Shown here: positions 9,237 through 22,510 of the stretch, piece after piece
Layout of the letters: every line of letters begins with the position of its first letter
Position numbering within the stretch: position 1 is the stretch's first letter
Source: Gnetum montanum
Taxonomy: Eukaryota > Streptophyta > Gnetopsida > Gnetales > Gnetaceae
Assembly: GCA_015680685.1 (NCBI GenBank)
Contig: MNCI01027040.1
Location: forward strand, 118,648 to 182,647
Direction of reading: 5' to 3'
DNA length: 64,000 bases
Made by a program: the position numbers and the translations under genes
Notes under the pieces: generated by a model
What the model was told of the DNA's origin: nothing
The model's database searches: none
Seen by the model: the letters and a program-made list of their open reading frames with translations, nothing else

Positions 9237-12181
9237 GTATAGGGTACATCTTAGGGAACTAGTAAGAAATAATCAAATCTTATGCATGGCTCATACAACT
9301 TTGGAAGAGTTCAAGAAATGTGAGGTCATGAGAGTGCAAGTGCTCAATTAGCTCAAAGCTAAGTTTGGTAAATATTGTACATAGTATTCTCACATATACC
9401 AAACTAGTGTACTCACCAATCATGCACACAAATGATGGACTCACGTAAGCTTGGAAGAACCTATACCGGCTCGTCCTAAATCTCTAGCTTTGCCTAAGCT
9501 TGATAAGTAAAAGTTGTTTAGCAAGGTCAACAATTTTAATATTTTTTTCTTTGTGTTTTTATGTTGTTTGTTCTTTTTCCTTTTTTTTTTCAAATTTTTT
9601 TAGTTGTTTTGAATTTTCAAATTTTTTATGATTTTATAAGGTTAACAAGTCAACTATGTTATATTATAGATTCTACGCATGAGTCTATAGTTGCTATGAC
9701 CATTGTAGATCATGCCGAGAAGAAGATTCAACTCAAGTAGGGCAAATTAGACTCAACACATGAGTGGTTGATAGAGGAAACTCCTATTGATGTCCTACAA
9801 AGGCTCACTAATGCAAGTTTATATGACTTGTTCATGTTGCCTAGTCCATTGATGTCACTTATTGAGATATTGAACATGATTAACTCTTTTGATAAGGGGA
9901 TCATGAAATTCATCACTTACATTCATGGTTATCCTATTGTGTTGAGTGTTAATGAGTCCATGTCTAGTGATCTCTTTGGCATATCCTCTAATAGTGCCAA
10001 GGTTTCGACTAAAGTAGGAAAAGATACATGCCATAGAGAGAAAATGGAGGCTTAGCTTAACTCTTCCCCTGGTGCAACATTGTCTTTTAACAATTGTGAA
10101 GTTAAGGAAGCCAATGAGACCTACCCCCTTTTCCATGCTAGGATGTTTCCCATGCAACTATGGCAGAGGAAAATCATAAGGGTTTAGTAGGCTTGAATGA
10201 TGAAAAAGGTGTTAATTAATGATACTAGGTTTGATTAGGCTACCTTCCTAATCACTAGTTTGAGGAATAAAATCTAGAAGCTCCACAATAACCTCAATAA
10301 CATTCATCATGTGCATTTAACATTTTTTATGCATATCTTAGGAGGTTTACAGAGTTTTTGGTGATCAAGAAAGATGAAAAGTGGGTTGCATGTAATTATT
10401 TCAAACTCTCCAAGCCTTGGACTAAACATATTACTTAGGTTATGCATCACTAAAATGCACTAGTGAAGTAGATAGAAGAATCAGTATCTATTATCACTAA
10501 CCATCTTAGTGGTTTACGTGGTTTGTGTGATTGTTACCCTTATAGCATAAGGATTGACTCTTATGCTACATGTGGTAATGCAAAGAAGTCCAAAAGGTTA
10601 TTCATGGAAGCAAATGACACTGCTAGAGAGAAGAAAAAGAGGCTATGTGTTGAAGATAACATTCAGATTCCTTATAATCAAGAACCTAAAAAGATGACAA
10701 TCAAGCTCAACATAGTTAATTAAGATGTTGGAGGTATGTAAAAATTTTATTATATATTTTTCTTTTTCAATGTCTTGAATATTTTTGTTGTATTTTCAGT
10801 TATATGTTTTGTTATATTTTTGTTCTTAAATGTTTGCTAATGTGTCTTATGTTTCATTGGTTTTGGTTTATTATAGGGAAGAAGCAGGAGTTGGCTACTA
10901 AGGTTGCTATAGAGGAGGAGCAACAACATAGAGAGGAGGAGGAGAGGACATCCATGGAGGTTCTAGATGTTTTGGATTCCATCTTATGTGATTTACCTCA
11001 ATAAAGAAACCAATAGGCCTATCTTATGATTCCTAGTGTGCTTTCAATTTTTTTCATGCTTTCATTAAATTTTTTAATATTTTTTTGTTTCAATTTTTGT
11101 TTATCTTGTTGCAATTAATGTCTAACTATTTTTCTCATTATAGAATGTGAGCCTCCTCTAGAAGCACCTACATCCACATTCCACTCCAAACCTTTGGTGG
11201 AGACCCCAGACAATCTAGAATTCATGAAGGGAATGATGGATGATATGGTAGGAAAATTACAACAAATAACTCTTGATGTTGGTAAGAAAAAATGTTAAAG
11301 TGTTTTTATTTTTATTTTTGATTTTTATACTTTTATTTCTTATGTTTTTATGGCTACAATGTTTTATGTTTTTTTTATGTATTTCTATGTTTAATGTTTT
11401 TAATGTTTTGGTGTTGTGGTAATTTCCAAAATAAAATCAAACCCCTTATGAGACTTTGAATTTGATGAGTTCCTTGAATTATCCTCTAACATTGAGAATG
11501 TTCCACATAGGTTGTATAAAGGGGCCACAAAATGTGTTGCATCTTGTGCAAAAACATTCTGGGAGGCTCAATGATTGAATGAGTTCCTATGGGAGGAGGT
11601 TGTAGCATTGAGAGATAAACAAGGAGCTAACTAATAAAGTCAAGAGCCTTGAAGATCACAAGGAATTCATAGAGGCACACATGGCTAATAGGGATTGCTT
11701 GGATACTAAAGAGATTGAGTGGTTCTACTATAGGAGCACCATTCAAGGCAAGGTTGCTCTAGCTAGGAGTAACGAGAAGAAAGAAATGCAAATAAAGCTC
11801 TTGGTTTGAGAGTCTAAGGAATGGTGCAATTACTACATATGGTTGTTAAAATGAGGTAAAGATAAAAAAAAAGAGGCTCACAAATAACTTTACAAGGTAG
11901 AGAAGGAAAATTACATGAAATCATGACATGAAGTAGCCATGACATAGCATAAGTATGAGTTATTTATTCAAGGAATAGATTTAGAGGACACTTTAAACAT
12001 GTTCCTAAAGTCTATGATTACTATTGAATCTCCTAATCCTTAGATCATTAAAGCACTTGGGAAAACTATGATCATTGACTTCTCCCATGCTCCACCTATG
12101 TGGGTAGACATAGAGAGGGGAAAGATCTTATCAGGAAAAAGAAAAATAGATGATGTACTTAATTGTGCAACCATTTTCTAA
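9237..12181 (+). pseudogene. Intron-bearing gene of unknown function, antisense inside the element A mosaic
   Basis: At least five coding blocks on the + strand are separated by intron-like T-rich stretches with proper GT/AG ends. Block 1 (9237-about 9522) follows TTTTTGCAG. Block 2 (about 9670-10170) contains ASLYDLFMLPSPLMSLIEIL. Block 3 (about 10330-10730) contains YLRRFTEFLVIKKDEKWVAC and a lysine-rich stretch, and ends at GGAG-GTATGT. Block 4 (10877-11004) is glutamate-rich (EEEQQHREEEERT). Blocks 5 and 6 (about 11143-11280 and 11440-12181) contain a predicted coiled coil and end DDVLNCATIF-stop. Several in-frame stops show it is dead. I do not recognise the family; resemblance to plant-mobile-domain-like proteins is only a possibility. 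Retention of introns argues against a processed copy. Both flanks are minus-strand retroelement sequence, so it is an antisense passenger or extra ORF. Confidence 0.55.
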
Positions 12182-12249
12182 TATTTGATAGATTAGAAAA
12201 TGTGTAAGGTTTATTGTATGATCTTGTACTCTCTGTTTTCCTCGCTCAC

Positions 12250-13130
12250 ATCTTAAATGGGAGCTCTTCCCATTATTCATTAATGGTCCTAATGTTTATA
12301 GTCTTAGCTTGGTTGATGATGTTGTGGTTCTTAACTTCATTTTTGGTGAAAATAGTTTGCTCTTGAAAGTCCACCTCAAATCCTATCTCTAAGTTAAAAT
12401 TTTTGAAAAACAAGGAGGCTATGTCATCTCCATGGATGATAATTTTATGTCCCTCATAAAGTTGGTGAATCTCTTGGTGAATCAGTGAAGAGACTACTCA
12501 TAATTTAGCTAACCAAGGTTTTCCTAGGATTAGGTTAAATCCCAATATCTCTTCCATTGCTAAGAAATCAATAAATGTGGGGAATTGTTCCCTAGCAACA
12601 AACTCTAGCAATATGGATCCTTTCATAGCCACCTATAATTTGTTAAAGGACTTAAGGGTAGAAGTGGAGGTTCCATGAATGTTTTCTACCAAGCCTAAAT
12701 GCTCCACAATGGAAAAGGGTATACCATTTGTTGTTATCCCATTGTTGACATTCACTAATTATACCTTGTATTAACCAACCCTTATCATTATGAAGAGAGG
12801 GGCTCTCAACATCTCATCACCTTTTAAGTTGGTTTTTACCTTAACTATCACAAAACATTAAGGTAGTTAACTTTGTTTCTTTTCTAGGTGAAGGGGGTAC
12901 CATCACTATGTGGATGGACTTCTCATTATCAAGGATGTCTTCACTCATACAAATAGAAGTTAATGTCTTAATTAGCACTTCATGGTGGGTAAGGGAGGTC
13001 ATAACTAGGTTATATAGGATCAAAGAGATGTTCTTTTGATTAAGCAAGAGCTTAACCTACTCCATGATAGTGAGGAAGTCCTTGTCATTGTTGGATGATT
13101 TCTCATGTGTGTTACAATTGACTTCCTCCA
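12250..13130 (-). pseudogene. Retroelement aspartic protease region, Tat/Ogre-like (broken)
   Basis: Minus-strand frames, interrupted by stops, read VNVNNGITTNGIPFSIVEHL followed by ILGFNLILGKPWLA and IHQEIHQLYEGHKIIIHGDD. This is the order and wording of the protease region of Tat-lineage gypsy polyproteins (flap region, LLGRPW-type motif, then a conserved histidine-rich tail). The catalytic D-S/T-G is not clearly preserved. It differs from the protease of elements B-E, which carries ALLDSG and GRAWLS motifs. No RT, RNase H or integrase follows on this strand; the next sequence is the antisense intron-bearing gene. Confidence 0.6.
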
Positions 13131-13189
13131 TTCTACACAAGATTTTAATATCACGTTTTAGTTTTTATTATTTAGACTCCTTTTCTTTC

Positions 13190-14720
13190 TCTTATTTTTG
13201 GTTATTCTCCCTAGGTTGGCTTGTTGATGCAGTTTGAGCATTTGAGTCCATTGGCACTACTAAAATTGTAGACTTCAGTGGACCTACTTCCTTCCACACC
13301 TTTGGTTGTTTATTATCCTTAGCCTTAAGCTTAGGAGCTAGCTTCTTGCATTGCTTTGGCAATGATTTTTTATTATCTAGTTGTGAGGAGACTAAAGCAT
13401 TGGCTACCATAGGAGGACGTTGATTAACTTGGATCATAGGTTTGTCAGTAGTGGAAGAGAATACTCTAATGACAATTAATTTCTTGGGAGGTGCAGGTGG
13501 TGCTATACTTATAACAAAAGGAGTTCTTGAACTTGATGAAGTTGAATTCTTTTCATCATGAGGAAGTACCCCAAACCATAAACAGCTTCCTAGCAAGCTT
13601 AGGGTTGTTATTAATGTTGAATGAAGATATGGTATACTGGTCATTGACAGTGTTCAGTGGATCCTTATACACTTGCATATTCTGGTTTTGGGAGATGAGC
13701 AGGTTGCATGCATCTAGAACTAACTTCATACTATCCATCATCTTCTGCATATCATCTTGTAGGGCCAAGTACAAATCAATATCATGACTAGACAACTAAT
13801 GGTAGTGGTAGAATTAGTCTAGTTTAAAGTATTTAGGCATGGGTGGATCATCCTTTGTGGCTATGGTAGGATTCCTAGCAATCGCACATAGCTAATTGTG
13901 TCTCTTGTATGCATTCTCTAATAGTTACTTATGTTGGATATAGTTATTTCTAAGCAATTGATCAAGAATCTTTGATGGTTTCATAGGTAGATTGGTGTAC
14001 TTAAACCAATCTTTTCTTTCAAAGTTTGACCTAGGTTGGTTGGAGGTTAATGTGTCAAATGTTAATGGTTGAACAGTGGTGGCAAGGGTCTTTGGTTGTG
14101 TTGTTTTTATTTCTTTGGCCACTATGGCCATGGCTACATAGTTTTGTTTCCCTTTATTCCTATCCCTTCTCCTATGTTGGTTCATATATGCTACATACAC
14201 TAGGTCATTGCTAGCTTCTACAACATCTTCTATGTTTTTAGTTTGGGAAAAGGCTTGACTAAGTGACTAAGGATCCAAGTAGTAAAGCTTAGACTTGATA
14301 GAATTATTAACTACCCTCTTGAAGATGGCCGAAAGATATATCTTAGAGATGAATTTAAGGATGGCATTCCATCTCTGTATGAATTTTTGAATAGGTTCAT
14401 ACTCCATCCCAAATTTATCTTGATCCTCTTGGCTTATTCCAAAATAATTCCCTTACTTTCCTCATCCATCTCCACTACTTACACCAACATGTGAGTATGA
14501 AAGTCTATTAGTTCTATTTGTCATAGGATGAGGGAATATACTCCTTACCATTTCACTGGATAATCTCAAACTGATGTTGGAAATGTGATTCTGTATGTAG
14601 AATGAGGAGGCCAACATGGATCTTAGCAAAAATGTAGTTGTAATTCTCTTCATTAATATTTGTATAGTTTGGGATTTGTCCCCTCCACCTAAGGGATTAC
14701 CTACATTCTACCATAGCCAA
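13190..14720 (-). pseudogene. Retroelement gag region, Tat-like (broken)
   Basis: Broken minus-strand frames. Around 13925-14340 they read YMNQHRRRDRNKGKQNYVAM, later RKDWFKYTNLPMKPSKILDQ, which resembles the Gag C-terminal segment of Tat elements. Further upstream (about 14340-14450) the frame reads DQDKFGMEYEPIQKFIQRWN, like a Gag capsid core. A lysine/proline-rich block (13192-13500) follows toward the protease. Several stops and frame changes separate the pieces. It belongs with the protease next to it. Confidence 0.5.
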
Positions 14721-16492
14721 ATCCCTTGAATCATAAATGCAAACAACTTGCTAGTTTAAGGCCATGTGTGTGATGCTATGTGGTAAAATAGTTGAATGAT
14801 GAAAAGACAAAAACAAGATGAGGCTAATATGTTGTGTAACCCGGTAAGGCCTTAATATTTTTAATAAGGTTTAAATGCTTCTAACATATGAGACTTCCAA
14901 TGTATGAAAATTTTAACATATGGGACTTTCAACATATGGAACTACAACTATAATGAAAAATTAAAATTTTTCTAACATGTAATCAATGAAGGGTAAAATA
15001 AAATGGGCTATAACATATGTAATAAAACACAAAAAAGTTTTAAACTACAAGTGTAGGAAATAGAAAAACCAACACACACTGCAACTACAAAAAATTTAAA
15101 TTTTGAGTTAAAAGTGTAGGAAACAAGAATAATGCTGAGCAATGAATTTATAGCTAAAATTAATTTCTAAAACTACCAAGCACATGAATTTGAGCAATGC
15201 TATGTGCTATCACAATAAAAATTAATTTTGTTGAAATTGCAAATTACAGAGAAAAGAAGTAGCATTGCAAACTGCACTATGAAAATAGTGATGGAAATTT
15301 TTTGTTTTAAGCCAAAAATTGGTTGTGGTTCCACATGTTGGAATTTTGAGAAAACCCATAACAATTTTTAATGTGTTAAGCACATTAATGTACAAAGGAA
15401 AAAATAGGCAAAGGATTTGCAAATATGTTTTGATGAAGAATTTAGGCAAAGGTCCTCCTTATAGCATTAAAAACTATAATGACTAGAAAATTCAGTGTTG
15501 GAAAAACTGAAAATTCTAGCATGGAAAAGTTTAACCCAAGATCCAGGGGCCTCAAAAGGATCTAGAGCACCTCAAACAATCTTGTCAATCACTTGAGCAC
15601 TTGGAGGCCTATTACCAAGTTTTAAAAGAAAGGTGAAAACATATGTAATAATGACTCAACCACTAAATTCAAAAATAGAAATATGAATAAAATAATAATG
15701 AAAAATAAAGAAAACTAGATCTTTGTATTAAATGCTATAATAATTTTTTTAAAGAAAAACAAAGATTCAAAGAGTGGAGGTTGTGGCCTTTAAATCCCAA
15801 GAATACAAAAATAACTTTAAAACCTAATGCAAATGGTAGGGTGAGCTTTGCAACTAGGGGGGAATGGTTATGGATTCTTGAATATTTGCACTACTCAAAA
15901 ATTCTCAAGTTCAACCTAAATGCAAATGATCCAAAAGCCCTAAAAATGATGTAAACTTTGGTCTAAAGAGGTTGTGAATATGTTGATCTTTTACTAGTTT
16001 GATTCTACCAAATTTCTAACATTTCTTGCAGAGTTTCTAATGCCTATTGATGGCCAAAATCTATAGCATATGGTACACTAGCATTTTTTGGATTTTTGGA
16101 TACAAAATAGCAATGTATGTGTTATTTTCACCATCCAAAATTGTAGCATATGGGCCAGCAATTTATTAAGCATTTCTTGCCAAATTTGGTGGCATATTTG
16201 GACTATTTGGACTATGTGAACCACCAACATTTTTGGCTTTTTCTACCAAATTTTGGATACTTTTGATCTTTATACATTGGCATAAATGAAATTCTATCTT
16301 GTAGGTTGTAAATTTCACTTTATACATTGAAAAATGCTCAAAAATGTACCAAAACAAGGTCATAAGGTAGAGATTTTGATGGGAAAATAAGATAATTATT
16401 TTTACCTTTAAATTCACATCAAATTACAATGCAAATTGAGCTTTAAGTCCTCTTATGCATAAGATTAATTTTCTGTGAGGTGTTTCAAGTAA
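14721..16492. other. AT-rich interval, probable leader of the Tat-like element; no gene seen
   Basis: 1.8 kb of low-complexity, A-rich sequence to the right of gag, where a 5' leader and LTR of a minus-strand element would be expected. I find no convincing LTR pair, primer site or coding frame. Short related phrases recur (AACATATGAGACTTCCAA, AACATATGGGACTTTCAA, 14882-14940), suggesting an eroded local repeat. Confidence 0.45.
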
Positions 16493-17175
16493 GGTATATG
16501 ATATGATGATGTTTTTTAGCTGAAATTAAAAGTAAGTGTTGTCATGATGAAAGTGGATATGAATGCTAAGTTTAAGTGTGATAGAAATATCAATCTAGTC
16601 TAGTCTATGATGATAAGCATCTGTTCTTGGCTTGTTGTATATGTCCTAGGCTAATGTAACTATCATTTAGATTACCAAGTAAATTCACTACTAAGGAAAT
16701 CAAGTGAAGTTGCTGCTAGGTTACCAAATAGCTACACATTCCACTCAAAACTAGTTGTACTTATACCACCTTACTAAAGGATATTAGAAAAGTAAAGTAC
16801 TTAGAAAATGTAAAGGACTTAATCAAAGTAAACATGCTAAAAAGTAAAATCAAATTAAGTGATGCTACAATGGTGAGAAAAAATCTTGATCTTCATTACT
16901 AATCATGAATTTTATCTAGGAAAAATCCACTTGAATATAGACTCTATACAATTATTAATTACCATACTATGGGCATTTACTCTAACTCTAAGTCTAGGTT
17001 ATGAAAACAAACTACAAGAATCTGGCTAAGTATTGGCAAAAGTTGTTGTTTCAATGCAATGGTGGGTTGGCATTTATAGACCTGACCATGGTCCACTACA
17101 TCACATCTATGATGTTGCATGCAAGCTATAATATTGTAGATACAATATCATAGTCCATTGAGAAATATTTTATCA
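16493..17175 (-). repeat. Element E 3' LTR (partial)
   Basis: Closely matches the 5' LTR at 60230-60907 over its whole length, for example GGTATATGATATGATGATG, CTAATGTAACTATCA and GATACAATATCATAGTCCAT. On the minus strand it starts TGATAAAATATTTC after a purine-rich tract (complement of TAGCCTCATGAC). About 170 bp of the LTR end expected to the left of 16493 is missing. Confidence 0.75.
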
Positions 17176-17399
17176 TAGCCTCATGACTAATTGAAAACTC
17201 ATCCTCAAGTTAAAACAAAATGAGGATAGAATTTATTTCAGAATTATGGGAACATATATAAACTTTGACATGATGCCTTATATACATGATTAATTCTACT
17301 ATGAATGTCACATTATGGCTTAAGTGATGTTTACAAAATTATCATGCATCGCATTATTGACACGTGAAAAAAATCAAAATAAAATAAAACAAGGTAACA

Positions 17400-18883
17400 A
17401 GCTCAAAGAAATCTTGAAGTTTTAGGCAATGGTGGCTCCTCTAATTTTCTTTCTTTGTCATTAGGCTTTTGAAATTGGTACCTATTGAGTAATGCTAGAA
17501 GCTTCTCTAACTCTAATCTTAGATCATGTACTATCCAAGTGAATTCTGTAATGTTTGCTGGAGTCAATATTTCCCATGGGCATGGAAACTATAGAAATAT
17601 TTTTGTTGGCTCTCACATAACAAGTTGTAGACTTCCTTCTCTCTTTTTCAAATGCTCTCACTATCTTTCTTAATTCCTAGTAGTCGGTCATTTTCCTAGC
17701 CATATTTTTTGTTACATGCTTCTGATCCTCAAAGCTAACTTTGACCATTTGAAGCTTTGACATTACTATGTGAAGCTTTTGTTATTCATCCTTTTGGGTT
17801 ACAAACTTCTTCTTGTATAATGCATATACTATGGCCACTTATTGCTCTAATTTTATTCTGGACCTGCCTACTATTAACATGGCTAGATTAGCATATTGAA
17901 GATTTACTAATCCCTTATATTCTACTAGGTCTTCTCTTAGTAGGTCTTTATTCTTAATCTTTGCTTAATGCACATGGACAAGACTTTCCAAAAAAGATTG
18001 TCAATCAAGTACTTGTGTTGTGATGAAGCTTATTTTTGCTTTAGCCATTTGGATCTCTTTCTTATTGATTTGCTTGTATATTTCAACTTGATCCTTGAAG
18101 TGATCCTTCAATCATTCATGTTTCTTGGTCTTATTTTATCACGTGTTGATTTTAATGACTAAATTTTGTCATCTATGTGAACTTCCTCCATTGATAGGGT
18201 TCTATTTTCTCTATCCAATTTTCTTATGTTAAGGTTATCTTTGGAAATCTACTTTCATAGCTAACGAATGCTTTCTTCCAATATATTCTTTTGTTTTTCA
18301 ATGCTAGTTAACCTTACATTTTTTGTAGCAATTTTCTCATTTTTTCTTCCAAGTTAGTTACAACTTTAGCATGGGCATAAATTTGTGCTTCTATCACTAA
18401 GGTGTTTAATGTTGCCTTTCCTTTTTCCATCTCCATTTGGACATATTTGTTCATTAGTTGTCCCATCTATTCAGTTCTATAGTGTTTGAGCTCATCTAGT
18501 ATAATATATCATTTAGGGTCTCACCTTTCTACCCTTAATACAACTAATTCTACTTGTAATCTTTGCATGTCATTTTTTCCATGCTATGCTCTAGCTTCTA
18601 CCATTATGAGCTTACCCTTGATTGAAATTAGTATTGATTTCACTATAGTGAAATCACTTGGAATATCAAGGGATTTTGTATCACTTGCCCAGTCTACAAT
18701 AGTTGATCTAGAATGTCCTCATGCTCTTTTGGGATCATGGAGGTTTCAACTATGGTTTTTGTGTCTTTTGCTCCAGTGATATTTATTGGTGACACAATGA
18801 TAACATTAAAGGATTTTTTAATACAATCTATGATTACTTCTACTACTCATGTTACACATTGATGTTTCATAATCATCACTATG
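17400..18883 (-). pseudogene. Element E extra sense frame, coiled-coil protein (broken), C-terminal part
   Basis: A minus-strand frame with scattered stops. Near 17430-17660 it reads EKERESLQLVMW, ITEFTWIVHDLRLELEKL and LLALLNRYQF. Most of the rest is charged and heptad-like. Element A has the same protein at 8490-9236, so this is a conserved extra ORF between integrase and the 3' LTR. Its upstream (N-terminal) part continues at 35910-37120 on the other side of element B. No catalytic or membrane motif is seen; function unknown. Confidence 0.5.
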
Positions 18884-19735
18884 TGATGAATCACATTTTC
18901 ACACGCTATGATATTAGATATCTAATATCGAAGCCTTGACATTGGGTATCTAATATTGGAGCCTTAGATGCAATGTTGAATATTTGATATCGCAAGGTAT
19001 ATATTGGCCTATAAATATAGTGCTTGGGCTCACAATTTCCTTATAGTTTTTTCATAGTTTTTTTCATAGTAGCGAAGCTCTTGTAGTTTGTTTTCTCCAA
19101 GGTTAGAATATTTTTGAGTACTCACAACAGGAGTCTGAGTGTCTAAGGATCTTTATTCAAACACTAATGTACCTAAGCATAGTAGTGTGACAAGAATAAA
19201 AACAAATCTTTTTGAAAATCCTTGCAGCATTGAGAATAGATTAATGTTTCCATTAATGCACTTTACTTTAATACATTTAAATTAAGCAATTAATTTCTAG
19301 TTATTAGTGAACAAAAGCATGACTACTTTGAACATACATATAGTGCTTGGTAACCTAGAAATGCTTAACATTTGGTAGCCCAGTAGAACTATGTGTGTTT
19401 AGGATGTGTCTAGAGAGTGGGATGGGTGCTTGTGTTAGGCTATCTAGGTAGTAAATAAATTAGATCTTAAATTACTCTACATTTCATTCTTGTTGTAGGC
19501 AATTAAATTTATAAAACTTAAAATGATAAAAATCATGTACCTTAATTACACTTAAACCATATCCTTGAGCTTCGCAAGTGTAGTTTGGAAGGCAATGAAT
19601 GTTCTCAATGCCCATTTCACTTCCTAGAAGAACTAGTGCACTGGAGAACTAATGGTCCACAAAATTCGATAGGATCACATGTGAATGCCTTAGTGATTCA
19701 TATGATTGGACGTAGGGGTACCTTATCACTCATCA
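18884..19735 (+). repeat. Element B 5' LTR
   Basis: 852 bp, starting TGATGAATCAC and ending CACTCATCA. U3 is short: palindromic ATTAGATATCTAAT-type repeats (18910-18995), then TATAAATA at 19010-19017. A decayed inverted-repeat arm ATCTTTATT follows at about 19150. It matches 35113-35909, which lacks about 36 bp near the end. Confidence 0.88.
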
Positions 19736-19755
19736 TTGGTACCATTGCTGGGGAC
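19736..19755 (+). other. Element B primer-binding site (tRNA-Asp-like)
   Basis: TTGGTACCATTGCTGGGGAC lies directly after the LTR. It resembles the complement of the plant tRNA-Asp 3' end (TGGCGCCGTTGCCGGGGA) with several mismatches, as in Athila/Tat elements. Confidence 0.65.
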
Positions 19756-19879
19756 CTTTTAGTTGTTTTATGAACTATCTAGGACTTAGTGGAAATCATT
19801 CAAAGTCATTGGAATGAACCTTAGAGTCATATCACATCTTAAGATTACTACAACAAATTTAAGAAGCACACTACATTAT

Positions 19880-22500
19880 CATTTTCTAACATGAAATGTC
19901 TTTTTTTTCATAGGAGTTCTTCTCTACTGAAATCTAATGAAGTTCATTAGCTGGTGCCTTAATAATATCAAGTGGTATATGTTCATCTTGATGAGTATGT
20001 ACCCAATTTCACCTTCATCCTACACCAGGATGAACAACTGTGGTGGCATGACATGGAGGGCAACATTGTGTTTCCACCCGATCAATCCATTCCTACAATG
20101 CTCCAACAACTACTTATATGATGGGGTCTCTAGGAACTTTATGCTGAGTATGTTGTGTAAGATACTGATGCTAGGGATTATCATCCCACTGAGGCACAAT
20201 GACTATGGGATCGATAGCTAGAACAATCCCATGAATCTGTAAAGGGAAAAAGATTTGATGATTCACCATTCCTGCTATACCAAAAATATGATGGGGAATC
20301 CTTCATGGGGGTTTCTCATTCAGTGAACATCCTTTCTATGACTTCAATGAAGGAGGTCAAAACTAGAACTTGCAATCCACAATTCACAATCTTGGTTCTA
20401 GCAAGAATGGATCCAATAACAAAGAAGGATCCAAAGGTACAAGTCAAGTCAAGGATGCAAATAGAAAACAAGATTGTGATCATGGTTGCGATCATTGAAG
20501 AGGTGGTAGCAGGCATCATGATGATGCTAGTCCTCCTTCCTCTTCATCTTTATCATCGTCATCATCTTCTTCTAGCTCTGATTACAACCGTAGGAGACAA
20601 GACTATGTTGGAGGTGACCAAAATGACCGACGTAGCTGAAATGATCAAAGGGGCCATTGAGCAAGGCAAGATTAAGGGCACAGACATTTAAGAGAGGCAC
20701 ATTTTCATGAACAAAGGGGTAGTAGAGGGTATCGTAGGCACTATAATCATGGCCTCAATGAGCCTTTGCTTGCTACCTAAAGTATGATAAACATTGCAGG
20801 GGTAGTATGAATTCCAACAAGGCACATGAAGGATAGTTGGATCAAAAGGCTAGACGTGGATAATATTTCTCAATTTGAAAGGGGATGTAACTCAGATTTG
20901 TAGAACCATCTTCAAGCTTTTCAAGATGCATGTGCCTTGAAGAACATAGAGAATGAGTGGAAAAAATAAAGTTGTTCTCAAGGATACTCATTAAAGAAGC
21001 AGAGAACTGGTACCGGTCCTTGGAACTAGAATCTATCAAACAATAGAGTACAATGCTTGAATTATTCAATGACAAATATCAAATGTACTCTAGAGTGTCC
21101 AACTTGAAAAGGTAGATTCAAGGATGGAAACAAGGAACACATGAACCCTTGGATGCTGCCATTGGCCACTACTATCCCTCAATGCATAGATGTCCTAGCA
21201 ATGGTTACTCTCAATTGGATCAACTTTGCCACATTATAGATGAGATTTAATTAGAAATGAGGAGAACCCTTGGCGTCTATGAAAAAGGGCAACTATTAGA
21301 ATTAAGTGCCTATCACATCCAAAGAAGAATTGAGTAGGTAGCTAAAGAGGAAGGTGAATTAAGAAAAAGAGAAAGTGCAAAAGTGTACAACTATGATCAT
21401 TCCATTCGTAAGAGGGAGGTTCAATTTTGTGATAGTGAGGAAGAATCAATACTTGATGAGGTGGTTAATAGGAAAACCTTGCCACTTCGAAAATTTCAAT
21501 CTGAAATCATGGCCAAGGTTGATTAGTTATGGGATTCTATGGATAATAGATTTCAAGGTATCCTAAAAATTGCTGAAGAGTCCAAAGAATGAGGTAGTAA
21601 TCATGAGCGTAGGAGGCGCAAGGAAGCTGAACATGCCTATCAAAGAGGTAAGGGAAAGATTGCTACAATATAAGAATTTACAGGAAGTGAATTAGATGAT
21701 GATGGTGGATGTGATGTCTACTAGTATGAACATCCTAAGGGATGTTGCCCCATAGTATCACACTTACAGGAGTCTGGGGTGTATGCTTTGAATCCATGAC
21801 TAACATAAAGGAAAGCATCCAGAAGATTACCTTATCCTCAAGGTAATTTTAGGTAGTTCCAACAACAACAACAATATTGTCCAAGTGGAACTCCATCACA
21901 GTCATATGAATAGTATCAATAGTGGCAGCAACCACAATCATGGGCACTGGTACCACCAAGGCAACAATACCCTTATAGACAACCTGATCGATATGGGCAT
22001 TACATTCAACAATCCTTGTCTTCATGTGACTCCTCTAGCCACATTTTTACTTTCTAGTCTTACTATCATCCTTCTGATTATTATCAAACTCATTCTCCAC
22101 ATGTAAGAAGGAACACCACCTCTTACCCTTATCCTCCTCCTATCCCTACACATCTTCCTCTTCCATTCACATAGCTATTACCTGCTTCACCTATGCAAGG
22201 TGAACTACTAGCTCAACCACAATAACACAATGCTACTAGGGCTGTTAATCTATAATCAGTTCATCAATCGAGTGGTTTAGATACTCAATCAAAAAAAAGA
22301 CCTTTCTTTCGAGCACATAGTCCACCTAATCCCTTGATTACATCTATAGTTGACAATCCTATTCCTTTATCTTTCTCTATATCAAATACCTTCGAGTCTA
22401 CTTCAAAATAAACATTGCCCAAGATCCATACTATGATGCTTACTCACACTATATCTAATTAGATTAGTGCTGGAGACTTTCCCAGGAAGTTAGTAGATCC
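19880..22500 (+). pseudogene. Element B gag (broken)
   Basis: Decayed Gag collinear with those of C, D and E: an N-terminal block (about 19975-20100, related to the EYVPNFTF and LEGNIVLPPD segments), an acidic and basic serine/arginine-rich linker (20300-20700), and a capsid core (about 20870-21340). Next comes a short cysteine-histidine block around 21700-21800 (CDVY.YEHPKGCCP, then SHLQESGVYALNP) and a proline-rich region (21840-22500). Stops and frameshifts occur in every block. Confidence 0.7.
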
Positions 22501-22510
22501 TAGAAGTCCT

